A stretch of 64,000 nt of DNA, taken from the NCBI GenBank assembly GCA_026874595.1, contig CM049309.1, forward strand, positions 47,352,079-47,416,078, given 5' to 3'. The stretch's first letter is position 1. Each line of letters begins with the position of its first letter. The translations under genes were made by a program, and so were the position numbers. This stretch comes from Sipunculus nudus. Lineage: Eukaryota > Annelida > Sipuncula > Golfingiida > Sipunculidae. Under the pieces are notes generated by a model. It was not told where the DNA came from and searched no databases. It saw only the letters and a program-made list of their open reading frames with translations. Positions 25,101 through 36,404 of this stretch are shown one piece after another.

Positions 25101-26500
25101 GCTTTAAGTTGTCTTGTACGGGAGACTGGAGGCGCAACCTATAATCCTTTTCATCACAGGCGCTTGACAATAGTGTTAGCAATATAAATAAATAAAAGCT
25201 AATCAATGAACTGATTCTTTCATATTGGACAAACGCACATATAGTTATTGGTCACAGGTTGAAGCGTTGGCGTAATGACCTTTACCGGATTTTCTGTGAA
25301 AAAAAAACGAAAACTTTTTATTTACCAAGTGGCTTTGTTATAATCGAAATGAAAGATAACGGATAGTAAACTGTTGGACAAATATGAAAAAAAGTGATCT
25401 TGACTTTGATCTTCGAGACTGAATTTGCAAAATACAGGATATATGGTAAACCTTGTAATCCAGCGCTTTAGTGTAGTACATAGTTTTGTGAACTCAAATC
25501 TGGTAATCTATTGTTTTGGGAGGAGTCCGAAAATCAGGGACATTGACTTTGACCTTTAAGGTCAAATCAGATGAAATATAAGATTATTGTGATCACCATA
25601 TTGTTTATGCATTGCATATTTTTCCCATCAAATTTGGTTTTCCATGCAATTCTTATGTCCAGTGCCTTGTACGAGTTTGACAACTTATGACCTTGATCTT
25701 CAATGTTAAATCTTAGGATATATATCTGCAGAAATAGGGGTGGATTAAGATGGGGCCGACCGTAACATTTTGGGAAATAGAAAAATATACGTTCAATTTC
25801 GAAAACAGCGCCGTTTTTTTTAAGTGTACATAGTTATGTTTAAAGTCTGCTAGCAATCCTTGCTTGTCTTTTACCTTTGACAGTTGTTGAACCGCCCTGT
25901 TATACGATCCTGTATACGCCCCCTTGAAGTATAGGATTTTGTGAATGAAGCACTGTATACTAGTATGTTTTCCTACAATTTTACAACCCTACAATTTCAA
26001 CCGAGTTTCGCGGACGTTTCCTAGACTGATGACTTTGATCATGATCTTCAGTTTCAGAGCTGCGGCTATTAAGGATTTGTGTGAACCCCGTAACCTTTGA
26101 AGTTTCTCCTTGATATTTAATATATCTATAGTTTAACCCAAGAACTTTGGTGAGACTGAAAACGGATGTCCTTGACTTCATCTTCAACTTCTTGAGTTCT
26201 ATATATTTTTCAAATTTAGTATAAAAATTGTTTCAACTAAGTTCTCGTAAGAGGTCAGCTATACTGGTTACCTTAACCAAGTACATGGAGTGTCAATATA
26301 TGGTTCAGTATTAGGGGGCCTATTTTAAAAGGGGTATGCTCAATGTCTAGGGATACTTTACGGTATTTTATACGCCAGAAATTTCTGGTCATTATTTAAT
26401 GCGTAGAAACCCATACCCCTGCCATTAACACCGCAGAGGCCATGTTAATACCAACATATGGCATATTGTCCAGTGTTCACGACAGATATCATAATCACCC
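22170..26500. other. Intergenic region between Dmrt and protease 1
   Basis: A poly-G run lies at about 24161-24177. The part from 25.38 to 26.2 kb contains repeated 'gacttgacc/ttgatcttc' words and the palindrome TGACCTTTAAGGTCA (25550-25564). Otherwise no recognised feature beyond the weak Dmrt start candidate. Confidence 0.45.
23887..23894 (-). other. Candidate first coding micro-exon end of the Dmrt gene (ATGGAG|GTAGGC)
   Basis: On the minus strand ATG GAG is directly followed by a donor-like GTAGGC. Its phase (0) fits the 16781 acceptor and would make the protein begin Met-Glu-Leu-Val-Asn-Pro. The intervening intron would be about 7.1 kb, filled with repeats. This is a weak proposal: a six-base coding piece occurs by chance and the unspliced start at 16856 is a competitor. 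Confidence 0.2.
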
Positions 26501-26573
26501 TATCAGCACCAGCTGCCCTTGACCTTAGGTGGAGTAGCAGCACCCTGACGCGCCCATCCTACCTGACCACTGC

Positions 26574-26580
26574 TATATAA
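26574..26580 (+). promoter_or_regulatory. TATA box of protease gene 1
   Basis: TATATAA lies 43 nt upstream of the ATG, implying a 5' UTR of roughly 20 nt. A CAGCTG E-box sits at 26510-26515. Confidence 0.7.
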
Positions 26581-26622
26581 TGACCGGCAGGTCGCCGTGT
26601 CTGATCACCTCCGCTGACGACA

Positions 26623-26677
26623 ATGAAGGTCCTTGTTGCTCTCCTCGCATGCTTGGCGGCCGCTCACGGCTGGATCA
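26623..26677 (+). CDS. Protease 1 exon 1: signal peptide
   Basis: Begins at ATG in context CGACAATGAAG, 43 nt after the TATA box. Encodes [18 protein letters not shown] and one base of the next codon; donor ATCA|GTAAGT. Confidence 0.93.
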
Positions 26678-26836
26678 GTAAGTTTGTCCTCTTGCTAAAT
26701 TTACGAATTTTGATACGAAAGTCAAGTGTTCCACAGGAAGTGTCAATATATTTTTGTTATATTATATGAGTATTCTCAACACGTGGTTCCATGAATGTTC
26801 TTCTTCTTCTTCTTCTTCTTCTTATTATTATTATTA

Positions 26837-26889
<53 letters not shown>

Positions 26890-28863
26890 TTTTCTAAATG
26901 TTTTACCAGTGTCAACATTGTTTTTATTATGTATGTATAAGCATTCGCAGAATACAGGTATTACAAAGTGAATTGAAACATTACCAAAACAAAGTAAAAG
27001 CCTATGTGAAACCTTTGTAGCATGACGATATTTCCACTATAACAGAAACACAGCACTCCTGCAAACAAGCTGAAAGGTTATTTTATATATTTGCATTGAA
27101 ATGGTCTAAAATAAAAATGCTTCACTGATTAATATTTTACAGGTGACTGTGGACGCAGTAAGTTCGCAGACGCCGGCCGGCCCGTGAACGACGCTTTCAT
27201 AGTGGGTGGTGTGGAGTCCCGTGTAAACGAATTCCCCTACCAGGTAAGCACATGTCCAACCCAATAAAATTCGTATGTAGTACGTATGCCGTGTGTATGC
27301 GTGTGCAGCTACGGATTGCACATATTACATTCTCTTGGAGTGATTCCATATATTGCGTATGCGATATGCGTATATACGCATGCGGATTTATGTATATGCA
27401 GCACGTTTCGATCTCACACGGGAGCGATTGAAAATGCATATGCATGGTAACGGATGGGGAAATTCCAAACGTTGACGTAAGTCATAGCTAGGGCATTCCT
27501 CTGGCTGGTGATTTTTCTGTTTTTGCAGCTTTGTAGTATCAGCATCAGGCATTTTCATTCTGATTTAGAGCACAGAAAATAATTGAATAATATCCTCGAC
27601 AGTGGGTTTCCTCTTATTTTGCTGACCGGCCATGCTTTAGGTCAGTCTTATTAAAAGTTATTATCATATATATGCGGGAAAATGCATAGGTCTATTTTGG
27701 TGGCCATATTTAAATTCAAGATGGCATCCACCAGAGGTAGCGAATTGTTGGGGTCTATTCTTTTTTTTAAAGAAACGTACTGCATACTTCTTTTTAAACT
27801 GGGTGTTTTTAGTTCATAGTATCTCCCCTGAAGGCAGTCCGGTGTGACGAAATTAGACTTATGCGAATAGAGTATGGGGTACTATATCACTGATGAAATT
27901 TGCATTCTGAAACAAATGCTGTAGCACGTATGTGCTTTCCGTTATAGGGGTTTTAAGGATAAATTACCTTCTTCTTATTTTACAGTTATGGTCGCATGTA
28001 GGCTACCATTGAAAAGCATAATTTACAAATAAAACATACAGTTAAGCAAAAAGGTGGTTATATTCTGGAAGTTTCAAACGAAAAGGGAGAGGTCACCATG
28101 CGAAGGTTTCTTGTAAAAGCAGACTTCCACTTTATCAGGTTTAATGGTGAAAGGGTGTTTCTAAAAAGGCTTTAAAAGTTTAAACCATGTAAATAACTAT
28201 ATTTTCAATAACACACTTTTCAGCTTTCCTTCCGTAGCTTCGGAAGCCACATGTGCGGAGCCGTTCTCGTCAACAGCAACTGGGTGCTCACCGCTGCTCA
28301 TTGTACCGAGGGCGAGTATGTATACCGTATAGTCTCAAATAGCTGTACCCCGTCTGCCCGAAAATTAGTCAAACCTTGCCCTCACTCGATTAATCGCATG
28401 CAAGGGAGGACTGACTACAAGCATGTTTTTTTATATCTAAATGATATATTGACGAACATTGGGATGGGGTAAATACATTTAATATGAAGGTAGGATAGAC
28501 TTTTCCATAAGCATGTGCATTGCGTGTAAAGATCTCCTGATGAGTTGGCAGTACAGGTTTTGTCCATAAGTAATTTCCTCGCACTATGTGTTCGGTAGTA
28601 ATGTTTCTAATAAGTAATGTTTTAATTAGGTATTTTAACCAATTTCATTTATACAAGTGTCATTTCGAGTTTATTTTAATATCTGCAGTATCACTTGTTT
28701 ATTTTTATGGTTGAGAATCCTTTGAAAGAATAACATATAATCATGAACCGGCAAAATGTAATGGATTGTTCCTTGATTATTGACACACATTGATTATTGT
28801 ATCCCACCTGTCAAGTTTTTTGTCTTTATCTCCATATGTCTTGGAAAAAATCCCATAGACCGA

Positions 28864-28924
<61 letters not shown>

Positions 28925-31127
28925 TAGCTGTGCAGGATAATGATGACGGTGTATAATGATTTGATAGGATTGTGGAGACCCTGGACGTTGTGTTGGGACA
29001 GCATAGACGTAGCGACGAGAGTTTGCCATCCCGCCAGGTAATCAGCATTTCACGAGTGTTAGATCATGAGGATTACGACACTGACCTCATCACCAACGAC
29101 ATCTCACTCATGCGCCTCTCACAACCGGCCTCCTTGAACGAGAATGTGGCGCCCGCTTGTCGTCCCGAATCCATCTCGTACGCCGGCGAAACCGGTGTCG
29201 TCAGCGGATGGGGAACCCTCTACTCACGTAAGTTTATTTGTACACTAAGCGTATTACCGCCGGTTATAATTATTATAACCCCTCCTTGCATTTTGACAGG
29301 TCTCAACTGACATCTCCTGAAATGTGAGTTGCCTTGGGTCAGGTTCCTGCGACTTCATCCGGGATGGGCTTTTACACAGTCCGAGTTATCCCGCTCACTA
29401 TAAAGCAGTTTCTGATAGATGGTGCTGGGACTGATACTTCGGAAAATTTCGTAAATAATGTCATATTCTTCGCGATCGGTGGGAAAAATGGAAGATGGAC
29501 CCCTGATAATAAACTAGACATTGTTCTCGACACCTCGACATGCGTGGCTCCAGGGTAGTTGAGCGACTGTGGTTTAGTGTCACCACCAGTTAAAGTGTAG
29601 TTACTATAAGACACCGCCTGAAGAGCGCACAGCAGAGCCTTTAAGTTTCAACATCTTCTTGTCAGTGCCTCAGTAATAGACCTAATACTAAGTGCCCCCA
29701 CAGATACCAGGGAAAACTATCTCATCTGTATAAGAACAGACAAGACTGATGAGTTATGTCAATGGCCTCCAACCTTCCGCCAGAGGTAGTTCTACTCTTA
29801 TGTGTTCTGCTCTGCGTAAAGCGAATGGCCTCTGGTGTTATGCCAACCCGTAGCGACATCTACCGCAGAACAGACAGAATGAATAATTCTGATAACATTT
29901 TGGTGCCGGTCGATGACGACATCTAGCGGCTAAATACAGAAATTGTGTAAGGAAAAAGAAGTTCAAGTAGATATTTGAGGGGCGAAGCCAATGGGGGCTG
30001 GGGGGGGGGGCAGTGGGTTACCCCCGCTCAGTTTGACTTCAGGTTTCTATCGTTGTATCGCGTGTGTTCTCAGGTGGACCAAGCAGTGATGAACTCAGGT
30101 ATGCCACGTTGCCAGTGACCACTGATGATGACTGCGTCGCAGCTCACGGTAGCGAGATCTACCCCGGCATGATGTGTGGAGGCCGCATTGGAAGCAACCC
30201 CACAGACACGTGCCAGGTGAGTCAGGTGTATCCTGCCTATATATCACAGGTTAAACAATTTATAGTCTGTTTCACCTGTGACTGCCTATTGATTTTTTTC
30301 GATTATTTTTTTAATTAATTATTATCACACGGTTTGAAACTGAAATAAGATTAAAGGTCTAAAGAGAGGATAGGAACTTCGGTACAAGAACTAGCATTTA
30401 TGTTTTGCAACAGTATTGTTTTTCTAGGGCGTATGGCGAATTGACTTGGCTTCTGCCATTGGTTACAATCCTGGATTTGATTTTTAAAGGGACCTGTTCC
30501 GATATTTGACGTCTATTAACTGAAAATAATCCCTTGAATCTTTTTTTTCATAAAAATTGACCAAAAAAGCTGATCCTACCACACAAAGGATGTTCGTTTT
30601 GTTTATATCCATGTGGTGCCTGTATAACATTTGGGGGGGGGGGGGGGGGCTGCCGAAATCATCCACACATCAATAGGGATATCCGGCGGCAAAGGACGTT
30701 TGCAACTTGTGAACCTTTCTAAACATGGACCTCCTAGAGTTAATTTACATGTGCGCAGAGGAAGTGATATAACACATAAATTTTACAGAATTAAAAATAG
30801 GTGAACAAATATTTTAAAGAACATTAAATACACTAAATTACTACCAAGCAGCCTTTAAATGTAATTCTCATGCATGTGAACATTGCCCTTGACCTTCATC
30901 AGTTCTCATTCCTTGATTTTCACTGCATATCTAAAATACACTTAGTTTGCTTGGTAAGCCTTTTGTTCCATTCTGGTTAAATAAGCCTATGCTTCATTCC
31001 TTCGCTTCAGCTTTTTAAATATTTGTCAGTTATAAAAATATTGCCAACATTTCATTGTTCACCCATTCGTGGAACGAAACATAGTTAGTTACAGTGGTTA
31101 GTGTTGATTCCACAACAGGCAAATATA

Positions 31128-31159
<32 letters not shown>

Positions 31160-31167
31160 AATATATA

Positions 31168-31208
<41 letters not shown>

Positions 31209-31747
31209 TACAGTAGAAACTTTAACGAACAAACCCAGTGTAACTACCATCGCAAGAAACACCACGAAAGAAATCTCGTGACATGGGTATGTATTTATGT
31301 AATATACTAAAAATTTGATCTTCATATCGGTGTTATATATTTTAGAAGAAATTTTGAGAGACAGTAGAAAAAAAATAGCTCGGAAATTCTAACGTGGAAA
31401 TATGTTTCATGATACCAGGACAATATTTTTTTATGAATTTCAAAGCTATAGTCAAAATATATATTTGCTGACGATATATTGACAAGAAAGAGACACGTGT
31501 TGGCACGCCTTGGTGAGAATTTAACCAAATGCCACGTGCCAATCCTCTGTTATCTAAATAACACTCTTTTTAAGATTTATGTTCCTGTACCTAGGGAGAC
31601 TCCGGTGGGCCGCTTGCGGTAAAGAGGGACGGTCGCTTCTACGTGGTGGGCCTGGTGTCATGGGGACGTGGCTGCGCTGGAGATACGCCTGGCGTATACG
31701 CCAGAGTGTCTTATTATCATGCCTGGATCGATGCCAGACTCGATTAA
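26623..31747 (+). CDS. Trypsin-like S1A serine protease 1 (secreted zymogen), 6 exons, 267 aa
   Basis: Exons: 26623-26677, 27143-27243, 28224-28315, 28968-29227, 30074-30216, 31595-31747 (804 nt, TAA stop). Residues 1-16 are a signal peptide (hydrophobic [13 protein letters not shown]). The propeptide contains C21, the expected partner of C147 (chymotrypsin C1-C122 pair). The mature enzyme starts at I38 (IVGG). Catalytic triad: H78 in TAAHC, D127 in NDISL, S220 in GDSGGP. D214, six residues before the Ser, with G241 and G250 in the pocket, predicts cleavage after Arg/Lys. Eight Cys after the signal fit four disulfides; the 136-201 pair of vertebrate trypsins is absent. The residue before IVGG is Phe, not Arg/Lys, so trypsin should not activate this zymogen. 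It is likely a digestive or other extracellular endopeptidase (inference). It forms a tandem pair with the gene at 41044. Confidence 0.95.
26798..26888 (+). repeat. Compound (CTT)n-(ATT)n-(AT)n microsatellite in intron 1 of protease 1
   Basis: TTC/CTT repeats 26798-26822, then ATT, then AT to 26887. Confidence 0.9.
27143..27243 (+). CDS. Protease 1 exon 2: propeptide and mature N-terminus
   Basis: Acceptor ATTTTACAG|GTGACTG, donor TACCAG|GTAAGC. Encodes the Cys-containing propeptide (SDCGRSKF...), the activation junction DAF|IVGG and the start of the mature enzyme. Confidence 0.93.
28224..28315 (+). CDS. Protease 1 exon 3: catalytic His
   Basis: Acceptor CACTTTTCAG|CTTTCC, donor GGCGA|GTATGT. 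Encodes SHMCG...NWVLTAAHC with catalytic H78 and the C63-C79 pair. Confidence 0.93.
28869..28922 (+). repeat. (AT)n microsatellite near the exon 4 acceptor of protease 1
   Basis: Pure AT run ending 46 bp before the exon. Confidence 0.9.
28968..29227 (+). CDS. Protease 1 exon 4: catalytic Asp
   Basis: Acceptor TTTGATAG|GATTGTG, donor TACTCAC|GTAAGT. Encodes catalytic D127 in NDISLMRL, C147 in PACRP and the VSGWG motif. An (AT)n microsatellite ends 46 bp before this acceptor. Confidence 0.93.
30074..30216 (+). CDS. Protease 1 exon 5: specificity Asp
   Basis: Acceptor GTGTTCTCAG|GTGGACC, donor TGCCAG|GTGAGT. Ends with NPTDTCQ, which supplies D214 at the base of the S1 pocket. Confidence 0.93.
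31118..31206 (+). repeat. Imperfect (AT)n microsatellite in intron 5 of protease 1
   Basis: AT run with a few interruptions. Confidence 0.9.
31595..31747 (+). CDS. Protease 1 exon 6: catalytic Ser and C-terminus
   Basis: Acceptor TGTACCTAG|GGAGACT. Begins GDSGGP with catalytic S220, then VSWGRGC...PGVYARV and a C-terminal helix, ending at TAA 31745-31747. Confidence 0.93.
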   Translation, partial: GDSGGPLAVKRDGRFYVVGLVSWGRGCAGDTPGVYARVSYYHAWIDARLD

Positions 31748-31771
31748 GAAGCGGCCCAGTTGCAGCTCTGA

Positions 31772-31777
31772 AATAAA
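31772..31777 (+). promoter_or_regulatory. Poly(A) signal of protease gene 1
   Basis: AATAAA 25 nt after the stop codon; a very short 3' UTR, as in the paralogue. Confidence 0.7.
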
Positions 31778-32300
31778 CTTAATGCAAATGGATGATATGT
31801 GTATTTTTTTTATATTATGTTTTAGCATGAATCAGTTTGCTGAAGATACAGTTGCCTAATTAGTTCAGGCTCAGCAGAATAATGTACACTTTTACCTGTG
31901 CCAGGATCTATCATGTTTCATTTCAGTTGGTTGGTTGTTTAGTTGGTTGGTTTGTCCACCTGTAACTTCACTCAAAATGTTATAAATGGATTTTGATTGA
32001 ATTTTGTGTGGCGATTCAAATAATATTTTGAAGGATAGGATCCTTTTTTTTTTATATTCAGAGACGGGGCATCATCCAGAGGTGACAGGGACTAGCTTTC
32101 TTCTGGTGGAAGAGCTGAGCTAATGCAACCAACAAGTTGCTGAACCGTGATACACATTTCTCCGGTGCGGAATTAATATATTTTCTTTTTTTCCAAAGTA
32201 TACAAAAGTTTATGGAATTTGACCAAGATCTTGTTTATATTTCTGATCTGATGATCAAGAATAATGACAAAGGTTAATATGCGGTGTATGACAGCTTTTT

Positions 32301-35300
32301 AGTTCACTCTGTGAACTTATGCCATGGCGCAGCGTCCGCCGTCCACTGTCCACTGTCCACTGTCAACTGTCCACCGTCCACCGTCTGTTACCAAATATCT
32401 CAACAGCCACTTCAGCTACCTTCATGAAACTTTGTAGAATTACTGATGATTGGATGGACATCCAAAAATAAGCTTTTGGTGGCGCCACCTATGTTGACCT
32501 ACTTTCTGTGGGACGAAATGGTCTTTACAACTTCTTTCAAGATAAGTCATAAAGTATTAAAATGTTGGCCTTCATATCATAGTCAACAGTTCCTTAGAGG
32601 AAGGGGAATAATTTGAGTATAAATTCAGTCAAGTCATATTCAAGATGGCGTCTCTACGGAACTTCAAATTCTGTTGATCGCAAAATATGACAGCTTGATG
32701 TGTTTCTATACATGATGTATGGTCTGTTACCAAATATATTATGGAACTGCTGCAGTCTTCAGTTTCAAATTTCACAGGAATATTGATCATGTGACTGCTA
32801 AATGATCTTGACCTCCAGGTGGCGCCACCTATGTTGACCTACTTTCTGCTGGACAAAATGGTCTTTTCAACTTCTTCCAAGATAAGTCACAAAGTATTGA
32901 TATTTTTACCTTCATATCATAGTCAACAGTTCCTTAGAGGAAGGGAAATAATTTGAGTATAAATTCAGTCAAGTCATATTCAAGATGGCGTCTCTACGGA
33001 ACTTCAAATTCTGTTGATCGCAAAATATGACAGCTTGATGTGTTTCTATACATGATGTATGGTCTGTTACCAAATATCTTAGGAACTGCTGCAGTCTTCA
33101 GATTCAAATTTCACAGGAATATTGATCATGTGACTGCTAAATGATCTTGACCTTCAGGTGGCGCCACCTGTGTTGACCTACTTTCTGCTGGACAAAATGG
33201 TCTTTTCAACTTCTTCCAAGATAAGTCACAAAGTATTGATATTTATACCTTCATATCATAGTCAACAGTTCCTTAGAGAAAGGGGAATAGTTTGAGTATA
33301 AATTCAGTCAAGTCATATTCAAGATGGCGTCTCTACGGAACTTCAAATTCTGTTGATCGCAAAATATGACAGCTTGATGTGTTTCTATACATGATGTATG
33401 GTCTGTTACCAAATATATTATGGAACTGCTGCAGTCTTCAGTTTCAAATTTCACAGGAATATTGATCATGTGACTGCTAAATGATCTTGACCTCCAGGTG
33501 GCGCCACCTGTGTTGACCTACTTTCTGCTGGACAAAATGGTCTTTTCAACTTGTTCCAAGATAAGTCACAAAGTATTGATATTTTTACCTTCATATCATA
33601 GTCAACAGTTCCTTAGAGGAAGGGGAATAATTTGAGTATAAATTCAGTCAAGTCATATTCAAGATGGCGTCTCTACGGAACTTCAAATTCTGTTGATCGC
33701 AAAATATGACAGCTTGATGTGTTTCTATACATGATGTATGGTCTGTTACCAAATATCTTAGGAACTGCTGCAGTCTTCAGATTCAAATTTCACAGGAATA
33801 TTGATCATGTGACTGCTAAATGATCTTGACCTTCAGGTGGCGCCACCTGTGTTGACCTACTTTCTGCTGGACAAAATGGTCTTTTCAACTTCTTCCAAGA
33901 TAAGTCACAAAGTATTGATATTTATACCTTCATATCATAGTCAACAGTTCCTTAGAGAAAGAGGAATAGTTTGAGTATAAATTCAGTCAAGTCATATTCA
34001 AGATGGCGTCTCTACGGAACTTCAAATTCTGTTGATTGCAAAATATGATAGCTTGATGTGTTTCTATACATGATGTATGGTCTGTTACCAAATATCTTAG
34101 GAACTGCTGCAGTCTTCAGTTTCAAATTTCACAGGAATATTGATCATGTGACTCCTAAATGATCTTGACCTCCAGGTGGCGCCACCTGTGTTGACCTACT
34201 TTCTGCTGGACAAAATGGTCTTTTCAACTTCTTCCAAGATAAGTCACAAAGTATTGATATTTTGGCCTTCATATCATAGTCAACAGTTTCTTAAAGGAAG
34301 AGGAATAATTTGAGTATAGATTCAGTCAAGTCATTTTCAAGATGGCATCTCTACGGAACTTCAAATTCTGTTGATTGCAAAATATGATAGCTTGATGTGT
34401 TTCTATACATGATGTATGGTCTGTTACCAAATATCTTAGGAACTGCTGCAGCCTTCTGTTTAAAATTTCACAGGAATATTGATCATGTGATTGCTAAATG
34501 ATTTTGACCTCCAGGCGGCACCACCTGTGTTGACCTACTTTCTGCGGGAAAAATTGTCTTTTCAACTTCTTCCAAGATAAGTCACAAAGTATTGATATTT
34601 TGGCCTTCATATCATAGCCAACAGTTCCTTAGAGGAAGGGGAATAATTTGAGTACAAATTCAGGCGAGTCATTTCCAAGATGGCGTCTCTACCTAACTTC
34701 AGATTCTGTCGATCGCAAAATATGACAGCTTGATGTGTTTCTATTCATAATTTATTGTCTGTTACCAAATATCTTAGGAACTGCTGCAGCCTTCAGTTAA
34801 AAATTTCACAGGAATATTGATCATGTGACTGCTAAATGATTTTGACCTCCAGGTGGCACCACCTGTGTTGACCTACTTTCTGCGGGAAAAAATGGTCATT
34901 TTAACTTCTTCCAAGATAAGTCACAAAGTATTGATATTTTGGCCTTCATATCATAGTCAACAGTTCCTTAGAGGAAGAGGAATAATTTGAGCATAAATTC
35001 AGGCGAGTCATTTTCAAGATGGCGTCTCTACGGAACTTCAAATTCTGTTTATCGCAAAATATGACAGCTTGATGTGTTTCTATATTTGATGTATGGTCTG
35101 TTACCAAATATCTTAGGAACTGCTGCAGCCTTCTGTTTCAAATTTCACAGGAATATTGATCATGTGACTGCTTAATGATTTTGACCTCCAGGTGGCGCCA
35201 CCTGTTTAGCTACTTTCAGCAGGCTGTAATGGTGTTTTTCTGCTTTTATCCAAAATATGTCATTAAGTATTTATTTGTTATAATCCACAAAAACAGAGTC

Positions 35301-35986
35301 TCCTCTAGGACCTTTGGACTGATCTTTCCAAAACCTGGCATACTTGTTCCCTCACCTATGAAGTTGTAGGTAACAATGATGGAGAACCTTTCTGTGCAGT
35401 ACAAACCTTGGTTTCTTTTATATAACAAACCTCAATTTCAGGAGTGATTCGTATTTAGCTGCAATTTTGCATATTCATAGATCTTAGACTCCTCCATCTT
35501 GTATTCAAGACTTGTGGCGCCATCTGCAATAGTTTTCCTATGGCGTCATTCGTCACATTTGCTGTGGTCGAAAATTGCCTACAATACTTTTTGCGGAGTG
35601 TCCAACTTTGCATTTGCCATCTGTTTGTCTTAGTGGTTGTTCAGTGTATTGGGTTGAAATTGTGCATGTCCATGGATCTTCGTCACCTCCATCTCGTAAA
35701 CAAGACTGGTGGCGCCATCTGCAATCATTTTCCTGTGGTGTCCATTCATACATTTGCTTTGGGGGATTGCTCATATCCCAGGAGTATTCATTGTCTGAAA
35801 TTTGGCATGTGCAGTCATCTTGGAAAGATTTCTCATAAACCAGATAGGTGGCGCCACCTACCTTGTGCAATAGGACAATGTCTACTTGGAAAGGGATGAA
35901 TGGTATTTTCACATTCATTTTTTTTTAATCACCTGCCAAATTGCACAGTAATTCACAGAGTGAACATTAGACCCCTGGGTCTCTTG
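32301..35986 (+). mobile_element. Helentron-like non-autonomous element (HINE) with eight 339-bp repeats
   Basis: The 5' end is a hairpin GTTCACTCTGTGAAC (32302-32316). Its first 14 bases recur inverted at 35952-35965, followed by a second hairpin AGACCC-CT-GGGTCT (35969-35982) and CTTG then TT. A 5' terminal plus 3' subterminal inverted repeat and a 3' hairpin is the published Helentron/HINE layout. Inside, a unit of about 339 bp repeats eight times between about 32.37 and 35.2 kb (the 'aagatggcgtctctacgg' segment at about 32642, 32982, 33321, 33661, 34001, 34340, 34677, 35015). No coding capacity. Confidence 0.7.
32370..35215 (+). repeat. Tandem array, 339-bp unit, with a dimer higher-order structure
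   Basis: Eight units. Two alternate sub-types (ATATTATGGAACTG with CCTCCAGG, versus ATCTTAGGAACTG with CCTTCAGG) form a roughly 679-bp dimer that is repeated once (about 32.70-33.38 and 33.38-34.06 kb). Later units are more diverged. Most units contain the palindrome AGGTGGCGCCACCT. Confidence 0.85.
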
Positions 35987-36404
35987 TTGTTTTTATTGTT
36001 TGTTTATTTTGCATCTGAATTGCAATATATTTGCAATAAAAGGTAAATGATACTAACATCAGATATGCTATTTTTATGTAAATAGGTAATATTTTCTCAT
36101 TTTTTTTGTCGATATATGCCCTCTCCGAAGGCTGCCGAGGTTTGCACATGCTTCATCCAATGTTAGAACAGTATTTTATTAAAATAATGCTAATATCATC
36201 TGCTCTTTCTGTTGATCTGAGGTAACTACACATGGATATGAAATATCCTGGGTAAGAGGAATATTTAAAAAAAAGTTGATTGGGCATGTAACAGTTCTGA
36301 ATTTTAACCTTTGCAGGAATGCATCCTCAAGGGATAATGTCCGAAAATAATGTCGTAAAAGTACTTATTTGAAAATACTATCAATATTCAATTAAGCCAT
36401 TTCT

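Noticed and set aside
32370-35215. CRISPR-like or satellite-centromere array
   Set aside because: Units of 339 bp are contiguous without spacers and bounded by transposon-like ends; the DNA is eukaryotic.
35540-35918. Overlapping frames of about 120 residues on both strands
   Set aside because: They lie in the 3' part of the Helentron-like element and have no recognisable protein content.
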